Assembly: GCA_022711765.1 (NCBI GenBank)
Contig: JAKLEB010000002.1
Location: 939,726-1,003,725 of the forward strand
DNA: 64,000 nucleotides
Direction: 5' to 3'
Source of the DNA: Candidatus Krumholzibacteriota bacterium
Lineage (GTDB): Bacteria; Krumholzibacteriota; Krumholzibacteriia; LZORAL124-64-63
Shown here: piece by piece, positions 33,906 to 42,495 of the stretch
Layout: every line of letters starts with the position of its first letter
How positions within the stretch are numbered: position 1 is the first letter of the stretch
Position numbers and translations under genes: made by a program
The notes under the pieces: generated by a model
The model's input: only the letters and a program-made list of their open reading frames with translations
What the model was told of the DNA's origin: nothing
The model's database searches: none

Positions 33906-35003
33906 TCAGCGGAACTTGATCGTCAGCAACGATCCGGCCGCGCAGATCAGCGACACGATCCAGAACCGCACGACGATCTTGCTCTCCGCCATGCCGCGGT
34001 GCTGGAAGACGTGGTGCAGCGGAGCCCGCGGGAGCAGGCGACGCTGGAGCAGCTTGAAGCCGACCTGCTCCTGCACGAAGGTCGACAGCAGCTCGAGCAG
34101 GAAGATCAGCCCCGCGAAGAGGCAGACCAGCTCCTGGCGGATCATCAGGGCCGCGGTCCCCAGCACCCCGCCGATGAACAGCGACCCCGTGTCGCCGAGG
34201 AACACGCTCGCCGGGTGGCAGACATACCACAGGAAGCCCAGTCCGGCGCCGATGATCGCGGCGCAGAAGACCGTGATCTCCGAGGAGCGCGGGATGAACG
34301 CGTAGATGTAGTGCCCGGAGAGCTGGACGTTGCCGGCGATGTAGGCGAAGACCGCGATCACCGAGAAGACGAGGATCGCGGGGACCGTGGCCAGGCCGTC
34401 CATGCCGTCGGTGATGTTGACCGCGTTGACGTGGTACGCGATGTAGAACGCGCTCCAGGCGAGGATCCAGTACCCCAGGTCGAGGCGGGCGCCCTTGAGG
34501 AACGGGATCTGGATCTGCGTGCCGACCCGCTCGGGGAACGGGGAGATCTCCGGCCAGGCGAGGTAGAGACCCAGAGCCAGCCCGAACAGCGCCTGGCTCG
34601 CGAGCTTCAGCGGGCGCGAGAGGCCGCGGTCGGGATCGCGGTGGCGGATCTTGAGCCAGTCGTCCAGGATGCCGAAGCCGGCGAAGTAGATGGCCGAGGC
34701 GAAGAGGACCCAGACGAACGGGTTCGTGAGGTCGCACCAGAGGAGCGCCGCGCCGAGGCCGCCGAGGGCCATCAGGAGGCCGCCCATGATCGGCGTGCCG
34801 GTCTTGGCGGTCGTGTTGATGTCGCCGTAGGTGCGTTCGAAGGACCGGATGCCGTGACGGTACAGCCAGTTGATGAGCGGCCGGCCGACCGCGAGCACGA
34901 CGACGAAGCCGCAGATGAACGCGAGGGCCGCGCGCGTCGTCACGTAGCGGAAGACCGCCGGGCCGCCGATTCGCTCCAGCGCGTGCATCAACTCGTAGAG
35001 CAT
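33906..35003 (-). CDS. mraY: MraY-family phospho-N-acetylmuramoyl-pentapeptide transferase
   Basis: 365 residues with about ten membrane helices. The family markers are all there: Thr-Pro-Ile-Met-Gly-Gly near 70, Leu-Asp-Asp-Trp near 113 (the Asp-Asp pair), Asn-Ile-Thr-Asp-Gly-Met-Asp-Gly-Leu near 196-204 and Leu-Gly-Asp-Thr-Gly-Ser-Leu near 270. The cytoplasmic His loop reads Pro-Leu-His-His-Val-Phe; standard MraY has Pro-x-His-His-His-[Phe/Tyr], so one His is Val here. It would make lipid I from UDP-MurNAc-pentapeptide and undecaprenyl phosphate. The start lies one base after the MurG stop, with GGGAGG inside the murG end, so the pair is tightly coupled. The gene lies outside a mur/fts cluster. 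Confidence 0.88.
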   Translation of the reverse strand: MLYELMHALERIGGPAVFRYVTTRAALAFICGFVVVLAVGRPLINWLYRHGIRSFERTYGDINTTAKTGTPIMGGLLMALGGLGAALLWCDLTNPFVWVLFASAIYFAGFGILDDWLKIRHRDPDRGLSRPLKLASQALFGLALGLYLAWPEISPFPERVGTQIQIPFLKGARLDLGYWILAWSAFYIAYHVNAVNITDGMDGLATVPAILVFSVIAVFAYIAGNVQLSGHYIYAFIPRSSEITVFCAAIIGAGLGFLWYVCHPASVFLGDTGSLFIGGVLGTAALMIRQELVCLFAGLIFLLELLSTFVQEQVGFKLLQRRLLPRAPLHHVFQHRGMAESKIVVRFWIVSLICAAGSLLTIKFR

Positions 35004-35004
35004 G

Positions 35005-36978
35005 TCACGCCTCCCGGCGGCGGATCCGGCGCAGCGCCTCGTTGCGACGGTGGCGGATCTCGTAATCGGTCAGGTATCCGTTGGCGGTGATCAGGACCGC
35101 GTCGAGGGCGGCGTGGGCGGCGGTCGGCGAGATCACCTGTCGGTCGGCGAGCTCGGCGTACGCCTGGAACAACGCGCCTCGCACCTTCCAGACCGGGTCG
35201 AACTGGACTCGCTCGAGGGCGGTCATCACCGGCTCCGGCGCGTCGGCGAGGCGGCCGAGCGCGCGCACGGCCGCCATGCGGACCTCGAAGCTGGAATCGC
35301 GGCAGAGCTGCGCCAGACGCTCGGTGAGTTGCCGGCGCGCCTCGGCGCCGAGCTTGCCGGCGCCGGCCGCGGCGGTCAGCGCCGCCTCCACGCGCGCCTC
35401 GTAGTAGGGGTCGTTCAGGCCGCCGAGGAGCGTCTCGAGGCGCGCGTCGGCCGAGAGCGCCGCGGGACCGAGTCCGCGCAAGCCCTTGAGCGCATCGCGC
35501 CGGACCAGGGGCAGGTCGCTCGCCGCGAGGCGCCGCAGGGCCGGCGCCGCGTCGCCGTACCCCGCGAAGCCCGCGACCCGGCAGCCGCGGGCGCGGTCCA
35601 GCCACGACCGGCTGGCGAGCAGGGCGTCGATCTTGCTCAGCAACAGCTCCCGCTCGGCGGCGTCGAGCGGCGGGGCGAACTCGCTCGCGACCTGCTGCAG
35701 CAGCCTCTCCATGCCGGAGGCGTCCAGGCCCATGACCCGGTCGTCCGGGAACGGGGGCGGAGTGGCGGCCGCGGGGCGAGGTCCGTCCCCGAGCAGGTAG
35801 ACCGCGCAGTCGCCCAGCAGGCGGCGGGCGTCGGTCGTGATCAGGTTCGCGGCGGCGGCAGCCATGCGCTCGCGCCGCGCGCCGTCGTCCAGGAGGTCCG
35901 TGACGAGCGCGGCCAGGCGCTCGCCGCTCACCGCGGGTTCGTGCCGTCCCGCGTCGCGGGGGTCGATCCGCTCGTAGAGCACTCGGCAGGCGCCGGCGCG
36001 CTCGAGCAGCCGCGCGTTGCGGACCTGGTGGTCGCCCGGCAGGTTCGCCTTCGGGATCACCACCGCCGGCCGTCCCTGGGCGCAGACCTCCATGAGCGAG
36101 CCGGCGCCGGCCCGGCAGACGACGAGATCGCTCGCGGCGTAGCAGTCCGCCATGCCGTCGATGAAGTCGAGTCGCCGGTAGCGCGGGTGCTCGAGCAACG
36201 CCGGATCGCGCTCGCGGAGGCGAGCCTCGACGTCGCGGTAGCCGTGGTAGGCGTCGCGCGCCGGCCGCTTGCCGAACGGGCGGCCGCAGCCGTGGATGAG
36301 CCACAGTCGATCGTCGCCGAGCAGGGCGGGCGCCGCGTCGGCGACCGCGTGGTTGAGCGAGCGGGCGCCCTGGCTGCCGCCGAACGCGAAGACGACCAGG
36401 GCGTCGCGCGGGATGCCGAGCGCGCGCCGGGCCGGGTCGCGGTCGCCGCGCGCGCAGCTGGCGCGGACCGGGTAGCCGACGTAGACGCCCTTCCCGTTCG
36501 GCAGCTCCCGCAACGTCTCGGGGAAGGAGACGGCGACGAGGTCGGCGACGCCGGCCGCCACCCGGTTGAGCCGGCCGAGGTGCGAATTCTGCTCGTGGAC
36601 GAGCAGCGGCGCGCGCGAGAGGCGGAGCCGCCGCAGCAGCGCGTTCGCGAGCACGAGCGGCGCCGCGACGTACCCGCCGGTCGCGATGATCAACGACGGC
36701 CGGTCGCGCAGGAGGATGCCGAGCCCGGCGAGGATGCCGCGCCCGAGGTGCCAGGCGAAACAGAGCAGCCCCGGCCCCGGCGGCGGCAGGCCGCGGCTGT
36801 GCACGCGCGACAGCGGGTAGCCCGCCTGCGGCGCCATGACGCCTTCGGCCTTGTCGGCGAGGCCGACGTAGCGGAACTGGGCGTCCGGATACCGTTCCGC
36901 GAGCGCGCCGGCCGCGGCGAGCGCCGGGGTCACGTGGCCGCCGGTGCCGCCTCCGGTCAGCAGGAACCGCCTGGGCAT
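35005..36978 (-). CDS. murG: MurG-like GlcNAc transferase fused to HEAT-like repeats
   Basis: 657 residues; MurG is normally about 360. The N-terminal ~385 residues are MurG-like: Gly-Gly-Gly-Thr-Gly-Gly-His at 9-15, His-Glu-Gln-Asn near 125, Phe-Gly-Gly-Ser-Gln-Gly-Ala near 195, and Cys-Arg-Ala-Gly-Ala-Gly-Ser with Glu-Val near 285-295. MurG adds GlcNAc to lipid I on the cytoplasmic face, making lipid II. From about residue 400 on come helical repeats with Ala-Leu-Arg-Arg-Leu-Ala, Val-Arg-Arg-Asp-Ala-Leu, Glu-Val-Arg-Met-Ala-Ala-Val-Arg-Ala-Leu patterns, as in HEAT repeats. The ATG has GGAGGT 5 bases upstream; a GTG-type extension to 37035 lacks an SD. The HEAT part may dock other wall-synthesis proteins. 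I know of no standard MurG with this tail. Confidence 0.85.
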   Translation of the reverse strand: MPRRFLLTGGGTGGHVTPALAAAGALAERYPDAQFRYVGLADKAEGVMAPQAGYPLSRVHSRGLPPPGPGLLCFAWHLGRGILAGLGILLRDRPSLIIATGGYVAAPLVLANALLRRLRLSRAPLLVHEQNSHLGRLNRVAAGVADLVAVSFPETLRELPNGKGVYVGYPVRASCARGDRDPARRALGIPRDALVVFAFGGSQGARSLNHAVADAAPALLGDDRLWLIHGCGRPFGKRPARDAYHGYRDVEARLRERDPALLEHPRYRRLDFIDGMADCYAASDLVVCRAGAGSLMEVCAQGRPAVVIPKANLPGDHQVRNARLLERAGACRVLYERIDPRDAGRHEPAVSGERLAALVTDLLDDGARRERMAAAAANLITTDARRLLGDCAVYLLGDGPRPAAATPPPFPDDRVMGLDASGMERLLQQVASEFAPPLDAAERELLLSKIDALLASRSWLDRARGCRVAGFAGYGDAAPALRRLAASDLPLVRRDALKGLRGLGPAALSADARLETLLGGLNDPYYEARVEAALTAAAGAGKLGAEARRQLTERLAQLCRDSSFEVRMAAVRALGRLADAPEPVMTALERVQFDPVWKVRGALFQAYAELADRQVISPTAAHAALDAVLITANGYLTDYEIRHRRNEALRRIRRREA

Positions 36979-37121
36979 GTCCACCTCCGTGTGGCCTACG
37001 CCGCGAATTGTGGCACGGAACCAGCGCCCGCGCAACCGGGCCGTCGACCTCGCGGCAGGACTTGACGGACCGCGAGGCGAGCGGATATTCAGGGTCCGGA
37101 CGGCGGCGAAGGGGAGCGACG

Positions 37122-37874
37122 GTGCACCTGGTGTCCTGGAACGTCAACGGCATCCGCGCCTGCCTGCGCAAGGGGGGCGGCGAGTGGCTGCGCGCGTGCG
37201 GCGCCGACGTGATCTGCCTGCAGGAGACGCGCGCATCGCCGGAACAGGCCGCGCTGGAGCTTCCCGGCCACACGGCGTGGTGGAACCCGGCCCGGCAGCC
37301 GGGCTACAGCGGCGTGGCGGTCTTCACCGGGCCGAGCCCGCTCGACGTCGCGCGCGATCTGGGCGAGCCCGGGCTGGACGGCGAGGGCCGGGTGCTCACC
37401 GTGGAGTTCCCGGACCTGTTCGTGGTCACGGTCTACACGCCGAACGCCGGGCGCGAACTGGCTCGCCTCGCCTACCGGGCCGACCTCTGGGATCCGGCGT
37501 TCCTCGCGCACGTCCAGGCCCTCGACGCGCGCAAGCCCGTCGTCTTCTGCGGCGACCTCAACGTGGCGCACCGGGAGATCGACCTCGCGAATCCGCGCCA
37601 GAACCGCGGCAACGCGGGCTTCACGGACGAGGAGCGCGCCGGTTTCGACCGCATCCTCGCGGCCGGTTTCCTCGACAGCTTCCGCGAGTTCGAGCCTGCC
37701 GGCGGCCACTACACTTGGTGGAGCAACCGCAAGGGCGTCCGCGAGAAGAACGTCGGGTGGCGGATCGACTACGTCCTGCTCTCCCGGCGCCTGCGGCCGC
37801 GCCTGCTCGCCGCGGCGATCCATCCCCAGGTCCTGGGCTCGGACCACTGCCCCGTGTCGATCCGCCTCCGCTGA
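37122..37874 (+). CDS. Exodeoxyribonuclease III family
   Basis: 250 residues. The exo-endo-phosphatase fold is clear. Ser-Trp-Asn-Val-Asn-Gly-Ile-Arg at the start is the metal/phosphate Asn motif. Leu-Gln-Glu-Thr carries the metal Glu. Tyr-Thr-Pro-Asn-Ala, Gly-Asp-Leu-Asn-Val-Ala-His, Tyr-Thr-Trp-Trp, Trp-Arg-Ile-Asp-Tyr and Gly-Ser-Asp-His-Cys-Pro follow in the usual order, the last holding the Asp-His pair. It would cut DNA at abasic sites and trim 3' ends in base excision repair. The GTG at 37122 has GGGGAG 6 bases upstream. It is divergent from the MurG gene. Confidence 0.92.
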   Translation: MHLVSWNVNGIRACLRKGGGEWLRACGADVICLQETRASPEQAALELPGHTAWWNPARQPGYSGVAVFTGPSPLDVARDLGEPGLDGEGRVLTVEFPDLFVVTVYTPNAGRELARLAYRADLWDPAFLAHVQALDARKPVVFCGDLNVAHREIDLANPRQNRGNAGFTDEERAGFDRILAAGFLDSFREFEPAGGHYTWWSNRKGVREKNVGWRIDYVLLSRRLRPRLLAAAIHPQVLGSDHCPVSIRLR

Positions 37875-37970
37875 TGTCCCCGGACCGGTCCGGAACTTGC
37901 AGATCCCGGCGTCGTCGCTCGCGATCATTGCAACCGGGACGCCAGTCGTTCCCGCGGCCGGCTGGGGACC

Positions 37971-39299
37971 ATGCAGAACGCCACGGCCACGCTCCTCGTA
38001 CTCGGCGCAACGGCGGTCGTCCTGACGGCGGCCTCCCCCTCCGCCTCGGCGGCGACCGCCGTCGCCGGCTACGCGCTCGAGTCGGCGTCCGGCGACACGC
38101 TGCGCCACACGGTCGAGTCGGGCGACTCGCTGAACCGGATCGCGAGCCGCTACCGCGAGCGGGCCGGCTGGTACGGCCAGGCCGACTGCCTCGCGGCCAT
38201 CCGCGAGGCCAACGGCCTCGCGACGAGCAACCTGCTGCGCCCGGGCCAGCGGCTCGTGATCCCCGTGCCGGCCGAGCCGGCGCCGCCGCGCGCCGCGCGA
38301 CCCACCCGCGACGGCGCCGACCTGCGGGGGCTCTACCTGCCGGGGGCGCTCTGGGGCAGCCGGGCGGTGTTCGCGCGCGTCGACAGCTTCACCCTGGCCG
38401 GCGGCAACGGCGTCGTCTTCGACGCCAAGGACATCGACGGCGGGATCAATTTTCCCAGCGCGACGGCGGCCGCGATCCTCGGTCGGGAGCCGCGCGGAGC
38501 CGTGATCCCGGACCTCCGGATGCTGATCGAGAAGCTCCACGAGCGCGACCTGTGGGTCGTGGCGCGCCTGGCCCTGTTCCTCGACGGCCGGCTGGGCCGC
38601 GACCGGCCGGACCTCGCCCTCTCCGCCCCCGACGGTTCGCCCTGGACCGAACGGGGCTGCGCCTGGATGGATCCGGCCCTGGCCGATGTGCGGGCGTACA
38701 ACGCCGGGCTCGCGCTCGAGCTCGCGCGCGCCGGGGTCGACGAGGTCCAGATCGACTACGTGCGCTTCCCGACCAACGGCTGGCGGGGCGACTGGCAGGG
38801 CGACCTCGAGACCACCGCCGCCCGGCGGCGCGCCGTGATCACCGGATTCGTCGCGGCCCTGCACGACACGCTCGGCGGGGTCGGCTGCCGGCTCTCGGCC
38901 GATCTCTTCGGGATCATGGCCTGGGACCGCACGGTCGATCTGGCGCTCACCGGCCAGCACGTCCCGAGCCTGGCGCTGCACCTCGACGTCATCTGCCCGA
39001 TGATCTATCCGTCCCACTTCGGCCCGGGCTTCGCGGGGCTCGCCAACCCCGGCGACCACCCCGCCGCGATCGTCGCCGAGGGGATCGCCCGGTTCCGCGA
39101 GCAGGCGGGCCCCGATCTGCTGATCCGGCCCTGGCTGCAGGCGTTCCCGTGGCGGGTCGCGGATTACGACCGCGGGTACGTCAGCGCCCAGATCGCGGCC
39201 GCCGCCGATGCCGGGGCCGCCGGCTGGTGCCTCTGGAATCCCTCCGGGCGCTACGAGGTGGCGCGCGGCGCCCTCGCGACCGCCGCCGCGATCCCTTGA
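37971..39299 (+). CDS. LysM-containing putative glycoside hydrolase (DUF4015-like)
   Basis: 442 residues. A signal peptide, then a LysM domain (Tyr/His-Thr-Val-Glu-Ser-Gly-Asp-Ser-Leu-Asn-Arg-Ile-Ala near residue 45, ending Leu-Arg-Pro-Gly-Gln-Arg-Leu-Val-Ile-Pro). A beta/alpha-barrel-like domain follows (Val-Val-Phe-Asp-Ala-Lys-Asp near 150, Glu-Val-Gln-Ile-Asp-Tyr-Val-Arg-Phe-Pro near 258, Leu-Phe-Gly-Ile-Met-Ala, and a C-terminal Gly-Trp-Cys-Leu-Trp-Asn-Pro). This is the putative glycoside hydrolase family DUF4015. LysM binds GlcNAc polymers such as peptidoglycan. A wall-linked glycosidase outside the membrane is likely; the enzymatic activity is not proven. Confidence 0.82.
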   Translation: MQNATATLLVLGATAVVLTAASPSASAATAVAGYALESASGDTLRHTVESGDSLNRIASRYRERAGWYGQADCLAAIREANGLATSNLLRPGQRLVIPVPAEPAPPRAARPTRDGADLRGLYLPGALWGSRAVFARVDSFTLAGGNGVVFDAKDIDGGINFPSATAAAILGREPRGAVIPDLRMLIEKLHERDLWVVARLALFLDGRLGRDRPDLALSAPDGSPWTERGCAWMDPALADVRAYNAGLALELARAGVDEVQIDYVRFPTNGWRGDWQGDLETTAARRRAVITGFVAALHDTLGGVGCRLSADLFGIMAWDRTVDLALTGQHVPSLALHLDVICPMIYPSHFGPGFAGLANPGDHPAAIVAEGIARFREQAGPDLLIRPWLQAFPWRVADYDRGYVSAQIAAAADAGAAGWCLWNPSGRYEVARGALATAAAIP

Positions 39300-39391
39300 C
39301 CGCCGGGACGTTTGGGCCCAGTGTTGGTTGACGGAGGATTCGCACCGTCGAGTCGCTGGTCCCTGTCCCGCGGTCACCGGCCGCTCCCGCA

Positions 39392-41251
39392 TTGAGCACC
39401 TACGCCCGCATGCTGCGACGCCTCCGGCCCTACCTGCCCCAGGTCGTGGCCTCGGTGATCCTGACCCTCCTGTTCGCGGTCGTCTCGAGCCTCACCATCC
39501 TGCTCGTGATGCCGACCTTCAAGGCGCTGTTCACCTCGGGCGCTGCCGGCGAGGCGGCGAGCGTCGCGGGCGGCGCGCTCGATTCGCTGCGGGACTACGG
39601 GCTCAAGGCCCGGCTCGACCGTGTCTACGGAAGTGTCGAGGCCTGGCTTCTGGCGGGCGAGCCGGTCGACGCGCTCCACCGCGTGGTCGGTACGGTCCTG
39701 GCGATCCTGCTGCTGAAGAACCTGCTGCTCTACTTCAGCACGGTGCTCACCGACTGGATCGGCCTGCGCCTCATCAAGGACCTGCGGGACGACGTCTACG
39801 CGAAGTTCCTCGAGCTGCCGCTCGGGTTCTACCATCGCTACCGGGCCGGCGAGCTGATCAGCCGCGCCACCAACGACGTGCAGATCGCCAACAAGACGAT
39901 CAACGTCAGCTTCACCAACCTGGTCCGCGACCCGGCGCAGATCCTGGGCTACGTGGTCATCTGCCTGTGGATCAGCGTCACCCTGACCCTGCTCGCCCTC
40001 GTGATCCTGCCCCTGACCTTCGTGATGATCGTGACCGTCGGCAAGCACCTGCGCCGCTACAGCCACCGCCAGCAGGAGCGCCTCGCCGATCTCACGAGCG
40101 TCTTGCAGGAGACCGTCTACGGCATCCGGGTCGTCAAGGCCTTCGCCATGGAGCGCTTCGAGCGCGACCGGTACCTGCGCGAGAGCAAGCGGCTCTTGCG
40201 CGAGATGTTCAAGATCGCGCGCATGCAGCGGCTGACCTCGCCGCTCACCGAGGTGCTCTCGGCCGGGGTCGGCGCGGTCATCCTCTGGTTCGGCGGACGC
40301 GAGGTCTTCGTCGCGCAGAGCCTGCCGCCGGAAGCGTTCCTGACGTTTCTCGGCGCGCTGTTCTCGATGGTCCATCCCATCAAGGAGCTGACCGGGGTCA
40401 ACAACGGCATCCAGGAGGGCATGGCGGCCGCCGACCGCCTGTTCGAGATCATCGACAGCCCGGGGGAGACGGGCGACGAGGGCGTCAAGGCCGAGTTGCC
40501 GCCTGTGCGGGGCCGCGTCGAGCTTCGCGGCGTCGATTTCGCGTACCTGCCGACCGAGCCGGTGCTGCGGGGGATCGACCTCGTGGCGGAGCCGGGGGAG
40601 GTCGTCGCCCTGGTGGGCAGCAGCGGCGCCGGCAAGTCAACGCTCGTCGATCTCATCCCGCGCTTCTACGATCCTCAGGCGGGCCAGGTGCTGATCGACG
40701 GCCGCGACGTGCGGGAGGTGACCCTGGCCTCGCTACGCCGCAGCCTGGGCATCGTGACGCAGGAGGTCATCCTGTTCAACGACACGGTGCGCGCGAACAT
40801 CGCGTACGGCCTCGCGGACGTCTCGCGCGACCGGCTCGAGGCGGCCGCCCGCGCGGCCAATGCCCACGAGTTCATCCAGCGCCTGCCCGACGGCTACGAC
40901 ACCGTCATCGGCGACCGCGGCACCAAGCTCTCGGGCGGCCAGCGCCAGCGTCTGAGCATCGCTCGCGCCGTCCTCAAGGACCCGCCCATCCTGATCCTCG
41001 ACGAGGCCACGAGCGCGCTCGACACCGAGAGCGAGCAGCTCGTGCAGGAGGCGATCGACCGGCTCGTGCGCAACCGCACGACGTTCGTGATCGCCCACCG
41101 GCTGAGCACGATCCGCAGCGCCAGCCGGATCTACACCCTCAAGGACGGCCGGATCGTCGAGTCGGGGACCCATGCCGAGCTGCTCGCGGCCGGCGGTGTC
41201 TACGCCGATCTCTACAACCTCCAGTTCCGCGCCCAGGAGACCCGCGGGTGA
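39392..41251 (+). CDS. MsbA-like ABC transporter, fused permease-ATPase
   Basis: 619 residues: a six-helix ABC exporter membrane domain (about 1-330) and an ATPase domain (about 365-619). Walker A is Gly-Ser-Ser-Gly-Ala-Gly-Lys-Ser-Thr, the signature Leu-Ser-Gly-Gly-Gln-Arg-Gln-Arg, Walker B Ile-Leu-Ile-Leu-Asp-Glu-Ala-Thr and the switch His in Ile-Ala-His-Arg-Leu-Ser. The half-transporter works as a dimer and, as in MsbA, probably flips lipid A or another lipid-linked sugar. The TTG start is uncertain; ATG at 39410 is an alternative and neither has a strong SD. The glycosyltransferase starts four bases before its end (GTGA overlap), which fits a lipid-sugar pathway. Confidence 0.9.
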   Translation: MSTYARMLRRLRPYLPQVVASVILTLLFAVVSSLTILLVMPTFKALFTSGAAGEAASVAGGALDSLRDYGLKARLDRVYGSVEAWLLAGEPVDALHRVVGTVLAILLLKNLLLYFSTVLTDWIGLRLIKDLRDDVYAKFLELPLGFYHRYRAGELISRATNDVQIANKTINVSFTNLVRDPAQILGYVVICLWISVTLTLLALVILPLTFVMIVTVGKHLRRYSHRQQERLADLTSVLQETVYGIRVVKAFAMERFERDRYLRESKRLLREMFKIARMQRLTSPLTEVLSAGVGAVILWFGGREVFVAQSLPPEAFLTFLGALFSMVHPIKELTGVNNGIQEGMAAADRLFEIIDSPGETGDEGVKAELPPVRGRVELRGVDFAYLPTEPVLRGIDLVAEPGEVVALVGSSGAGKSTLVDLIPRFYDPQAGQVLIDGRDVREVTLASLRRSLGIVTQEVILFNDTVRANIAYGLADVSRDRLEAAARAANAHEFIQRLPDGYDTVIGDRGTKLSGGQRQRLSIARAVLKDPPILILDEATSALDTESEQLVQEAIDRLVRNRTTFVIAHRLSTIRSASRIYTLKDGRIVESGTHAELLAAGGVYADLYNLQFRAQETRG

Positions 41252-42378
41252 CGCCGCCGGCCGTCCTGATCGTGAACTCCAGCACGACCTGGGGCGGCAA
41301 CGAGTTCTGGAGCGTGCGGATCGCGCGCGGACTGGCGGACCGCGGCTGGCGCGTCGGCTTCGCCTGGGACCACCCCGTCGTCGGCGAGCGCGTGGCCGCG
41401 GCCGGTCTCGCCGGGATCCGGGTCCGGCTCCGCTCCGAGAACGACGTGGCCGGATTGTTCGCGCTGCGCCGCGAGATGCTCCGGCTCGAGGCCGGCGCCG
41501 TGCTCTTGACGAGGTGGCGGGAATACTGGCTGGGCGGGCTGGCGTCCCGCCTCATCGACGCCGCGCGGCGACCGCGGGTCGCCCTCGGTCTCGGTTTGCG
41601 GGTCGTCCCGCGCGACGACCCGAAGCGTCGCCTGATCTTCCGCCTGGCGGACCGCGTGCTCGTGAACGCGCCGGAGATCCGCGAGGCCCTCTGCACCCGG
41701 CCGTGGATTGCCGCCGCCAAGGTCGCGGTCGTGATCAACGGCGTCGACCTCGACCGCTGGCGCCCGCGCTGGGAGCCCGACCGGCAGCGGGCCGGCCGCG
41801 AGTTCCGCCGCTCGCTCGGCGTGCCGGCCGAGGCTCCGCTCGTGGTCAACGTCGGCAACCTCACGGCGCAGAAGGACCAGGCGAATCTGATCGCGGCCTG
41901 CGCGCTGGCGCGGCAGCGGCTGCCCGGCTTGCGGGCCGTGATCGTCGGCGACGGCGCGCTGCGGCCGCGGCTCGAGCGGGACATCCGCGAGCGCGGCCTC
42001 GACGGCCGGGTCATCCTCGCGGGTTTCCTGCCCGACGTGGCGCCCGCGCTGGCCGCGGCCGACCTCTTCGTGCTCTCGTCGGACAACGAGGGCATGGCCT
42101 GGGTGCTCATGGAGGCCGCCGCCACCGGTCTGCCGATCGTGACGACCGACGTGGCCGGCGCGCTCCACTGCGTCGAGCACGGCGAGACCGGCCGGGTCGT
42201 GCCGGTCCGCGATGCCCCGGGCCTCGCGACCGCGATCGCCGGACTGCTGGCCGACCGCGCCGCGCTCGACGCCATGGGCCGGCGCGCCCGCCGGCTCGCC
42301 GAGGCGCGCCTGGACGCCCGGCGCATGCTCGACGAGACGGCTGCGGTCCTGCTTCCGCGACCGGACGCCGGCCGCTGA
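41248..42378 (+). CDS. GT4-family glycosyltransferase
   Basis: 376 residues with a GT-B fold. N-domain: Ser-Ser-Thr-Thr-Trp-Gly-Gly-Asn-Glu near residue 11. The hinge and nucleotide-sugar domain have Asn-Gly-Val-Asp near 164, Val-Gly-Asp-Gly near 233, and the Glu-x7-Glu type Ser-Asp-Asn-Glu-Gly-Met-Ala-Trp-Val-Leu-Met-Glu-Ala near 283. These are retaining GT4 features (sugar donor binding through the Glu motif). The sugar and acceptor are unknown; the GTGA overlap with the MsbA-like gene points to an envelope polysaccharide or lipopolysaccharide. Confidence 0.87.
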   Translation: MTPPAVLIVNSSTTWGGNEFWSVRIARGLADRGWRVGFAWDHPVVGERVAAAGLAGIRVRLRSENDVAGLFALRREMLRLEAGAVLLTRWREYWLGGLASRLIDAARRPRVALGLGLRVVPRDDPKRRLIFRLADRVLVNAPEIREALCTRPWIAAAKVAVVINGVDLDRWRPRWEPDRQRAGREFRRSLGVPAEAPLVVNVGNLTAQKDQANLIAACALARQRLPGLRAVIVGDGALRPRLERDIRERGLDGRVILAGFLPDVAPALAAADLFVLSSDNEGMAWVLMEAAATGLPIVTTDVAGALHCVEHGETGRVVPVRDAPGLATAIAGLLADRAALDAMGRRARRLAEARLDARRMLDETAAVLLPRPDAGR

Positions 42379-42495
42379 CGCCACGCGCGACGTCTGCCCG
42401 CTCGCCGGGGCCGTCGGGCCGCTGCTTGGCGCTCAACTTCTCGGCCGACCTGCCGATATCCTTCGAAAGGGACCTGAATCGGCGGAGTGGCTGGC

